A stretch of DNA of 24,954 nucleotides from DATNPH01 sp036703315 (GTDB lineage Bacteria; Cyanobacteriota; Cyanobacteriia; Cyanobacteriales; Coleofasciculaceae). The notes beneath the pieces are model-generated. The model did no database searches. It saw nothing but the letters and a program-made list of their open reading frames with translations, and had not been told where the DNA came from. Made by a program: the position numbers and the translations under genes. Where the stretch lies: NCBI GenBank assembly GCA_036703315.1, contig DATNPH010000100.1:1-24954 (forward strand). The letters run 5' to 3'. Positions 23,782 to 24,954 of the stretch are shown in pieces (positions within the stretch are counted from its first letter, which is position 1; the number at the start of each line of letters is the position of its first letter).

Positions 23782-24693
23782 TTAACCTACTGTTACTAAA
23801 CGATTGTCCTTGAAGGTTTCTTTGACCATATCCAGAAAGGCATACACAGCTGGAGGGTGAAGCGCATCAACTAAAATCGAAACGCTAATTACCCGCGTCA
23901 AAGGCACTGGTAGATGATACACCTGCACTCCTTCTGGAATCGGTTGTGCGGCGAGCCAGGGAAGAATAGCGGCTCCTAAGCCTTGAGCTACCATGCGGAC
24001 TCTAGTCGAGTCTTCTTTAAGTTCGTAGGCAACATTCAAGGAAATGCCACTGGTTTCCAAGTAGTTGCGAAGCCTCACGTAGCAAGCATTTCCGGGAACC
24101 TCAGCAATCAGTGAGTAAGCCGCTAATTGCTCCCAACTGATCTGATGAGTATCCAACTGAGCCGTTGGCGGCAGCAGGGCAATATACTCATCTTGAAGAA
24201 TTTCCCAGGTTTCAAATTCCTCACTGGTGGGGAGATTTGTGAAACCAATGTCAGCCTTACCGACTCGTAAGACTCGTTCCACCTCCCAGGTATCGAAACA
24301 CTCGGTGATGGTGACACTAATTTGGGGAAACTGAGTACGAAACCGGGCAACGATTTCTGGCAGGAGGTGAGCGGCTGCACTCTGGAAAGCGGCAACCCGT
24401 ACATGCCCTCCCTGTAAACCCTTATGTGAATTAGCCTCCTCAATCATCCCGTCCAACAGTTTTAATACCTGTCGGGCATAGCTAATCACTCCCTCTCCGG
24501 CTGGAGTAAGATGGGCACCATTACGCCCCCGTGCCAGCAGCGACACTCCTAACTCTTCTTCTAGGGTAGCGATCGCATGACTGACTGCTGATTGAGAAAG
24601 TTCTAAGTGTAAAGCTGCCTCACTAAAGTTACCATGTTCCGCTACTGCAACAAGGGTACGCAACTGGTGTAGCTTGATCCGGTTTTGATTCAT
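23782..24693 (-). CDS. LysR-family transcriptional regulator
   Basis: This 303-residue DNA-binding regulator has an N-terminal winged helix-turn-helix (LHQLRTLVAVAEHGNFSEAA, then LSQSAVSHAIATLEEELGV; about 7-66), a linker helix (to about 90) and a periplasmic-binding-type effector domain (from VRVAAFQSAAAHLLPEIVAR, about 98 on). Such proteins act as tetramers and usually control a divergent neighbour, which would lie beyond the right edge; the ligand and targets cannot be told. The ATG is at 24693-24691. The gene downstream on the same strand (NERD-like) starts 69 bases after its stop. Confidence 0.93.
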   Translation of the reverse strand: MNQNRIKLHQLRTLVAVAEHGNFSEAALHLELSQSAVSHAIATLEEELGVSLLARGRNGAHLTPAGEGVISYARQVLKLLDGMIEEANSHKGLQGGHVRVAAFQSAAAHLLPEIVARFRTQFPQISVTITECFDTWEVERVLRVGKADIGFTNLPTSEEFETWEILQDEYIALLPPTAQLDTHQISWEQLAAYSLIAEVPGNACYVRLRNYLETSGISLNVAYELKEDSTRVRMVAQGLGAAILPWLAAQPIPEGVQVYHLPVPLTRVISVSILVDALHPPAVYAFLDMVKETFKDNRLVTVG

Positions 24694-24700
24694 TCCGTTG

Positions 24701-24771
24701 AGTTAGGGGTTAGGGGATAGGGGTTAGTAGATCGTAACTAGTCATTCTTCCATCCAGGTGAGAACCCCTAT
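24701..24771. repeat. Composite repeat: 7-base repeats plus a dispersed motif (copy 2)
   Basis: AGTTAGG, GGTTAGG, GGATAGG and GGTTAGT (24701-24728) are followed at 24748-24771 by TTCCATCCA, GG, TGAGAACC, C, CTAT. It lies directly upstream of the LysR gene and parallels the copy at 22799-22861. Confidence 0.6.
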
Positions 24772-24778
24772 GTAGTCT

Positions 24779-24952
24779 AGGGCTGATTCATTCTCGCAAA
24801 GCCAGAGTCCGCCAGGGGTTAAAACCCCTGTCTCATAGAATCAAGTCCTCTCAAGAGGACTGAAAATCACTATTTGAGTCGTCTTTAGACGACTTTGGCT
24901 ATTAGCCCGGAGTTTAAACTCCGGGCGGGTTTCGGGAAAACGAATCAGCCCT
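24779..24952. mobile_element. MITE-like element with terminal inverted repeats
   Basis: AGGGCTGATTCATT (24779-24792) and AACGAATCAGCCCT (24939-24952) are inverted repeats matching at 13 of 14 positions. The 174 bases contain four near-perfect palindromes with 0-2-base centres: CAGGGGTT/AACCCCTG (24813-24830), AGTCCTCT/AGAGGACT (24844-24861), AGTCGTCT/AGACGACT (24877-24894) and an 11-bp-arm GC-rich one at 24905-24926. There is no coding potential. It is likely a non-autonomous mobile repeat; target duplications cannot be checked because the window ends 2 bases later. Confidence 0.65.
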
Positions 24953-24954
24953 GC

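Noticed and set aside
24813..24926. CRISPR array
   Set aside because: The four palindromes differ from each other and spacing is irregular; there is no constant direct repeat and no cas gene.

Overview
The window is cyanobacterial. GCGATCGC (HIP1) octamers are scattered through genes and gaps. There are several cyanobacterial marker genes (petM, ycf39, a slr0400-type NAD kinase, families I read as DUF3531, DUF3172 and DUF928), and short tandem repeats with a 7-base period sit in many intergenic gaps. The repeat load and the paralog-rich signalling genes suggest a large-genome filamentous form, but I cannot name the genus. All identifications are from reading the sequence; no search was run.

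Left part (1-6.1 kb): the last 42 codons of an unidentified gene, then about 700 bases with gene debris, a possible small RNA and a strong terminator. Next comes a minus-strand block petM > ycf39 > nadK > small zinc-ribbon protein (photosynthetic electron transport, photosystem II assembly, NADP supply). pdxA (vitamin B6 synthesis) runs divergently from petM and overlaps tail to tail with an mscS-type channel gene. The ribosome-binding site of mscS lies in one arm of a 9-bp inverted repeat.

Middle part (6.1-16.6 kb): a DUF3531 protein, a DUF2267 protein, a GNAT acetyltransferase and a pentapeptide-repeat protein, separated by repeat-filled gaps. Then comes a surface/secretion and signalling cluster: an exported haemagglutinin-type (two-partner secretion) protein, a CHASE2-class III nucleotide cyclase 30 bases downstream, and an exported DUF928 protein. 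After a large structured intergenic element comes a DUF3172 membrane protein.

Right part (16.6-25 kb, all minus strand): LysR regulator > membrane protein with a degenerate NERD-like domain > 1244-residue hybrid histidine kinase with an ethylene-receptor-type sensor > second REC-PAS-PAS-kinase only 2 bases downstream. The two kinases look like one signalling unit. A fragment of an IS701-type transposase lies directly behind the second kinase. The window ends in a MITE-like element of 174 bases with terminal inverted repeats and four internal palindromes.

The most notable observations are the intact copper/ethylene-site residues in the hybrid kinase, the hairpin that can mask the mscS start, small repeats inserted in frame into the kinase and pdxA genes, and the many 7-base-period repeats with different unit sequences. 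I saw no clearly new multi-gene system.
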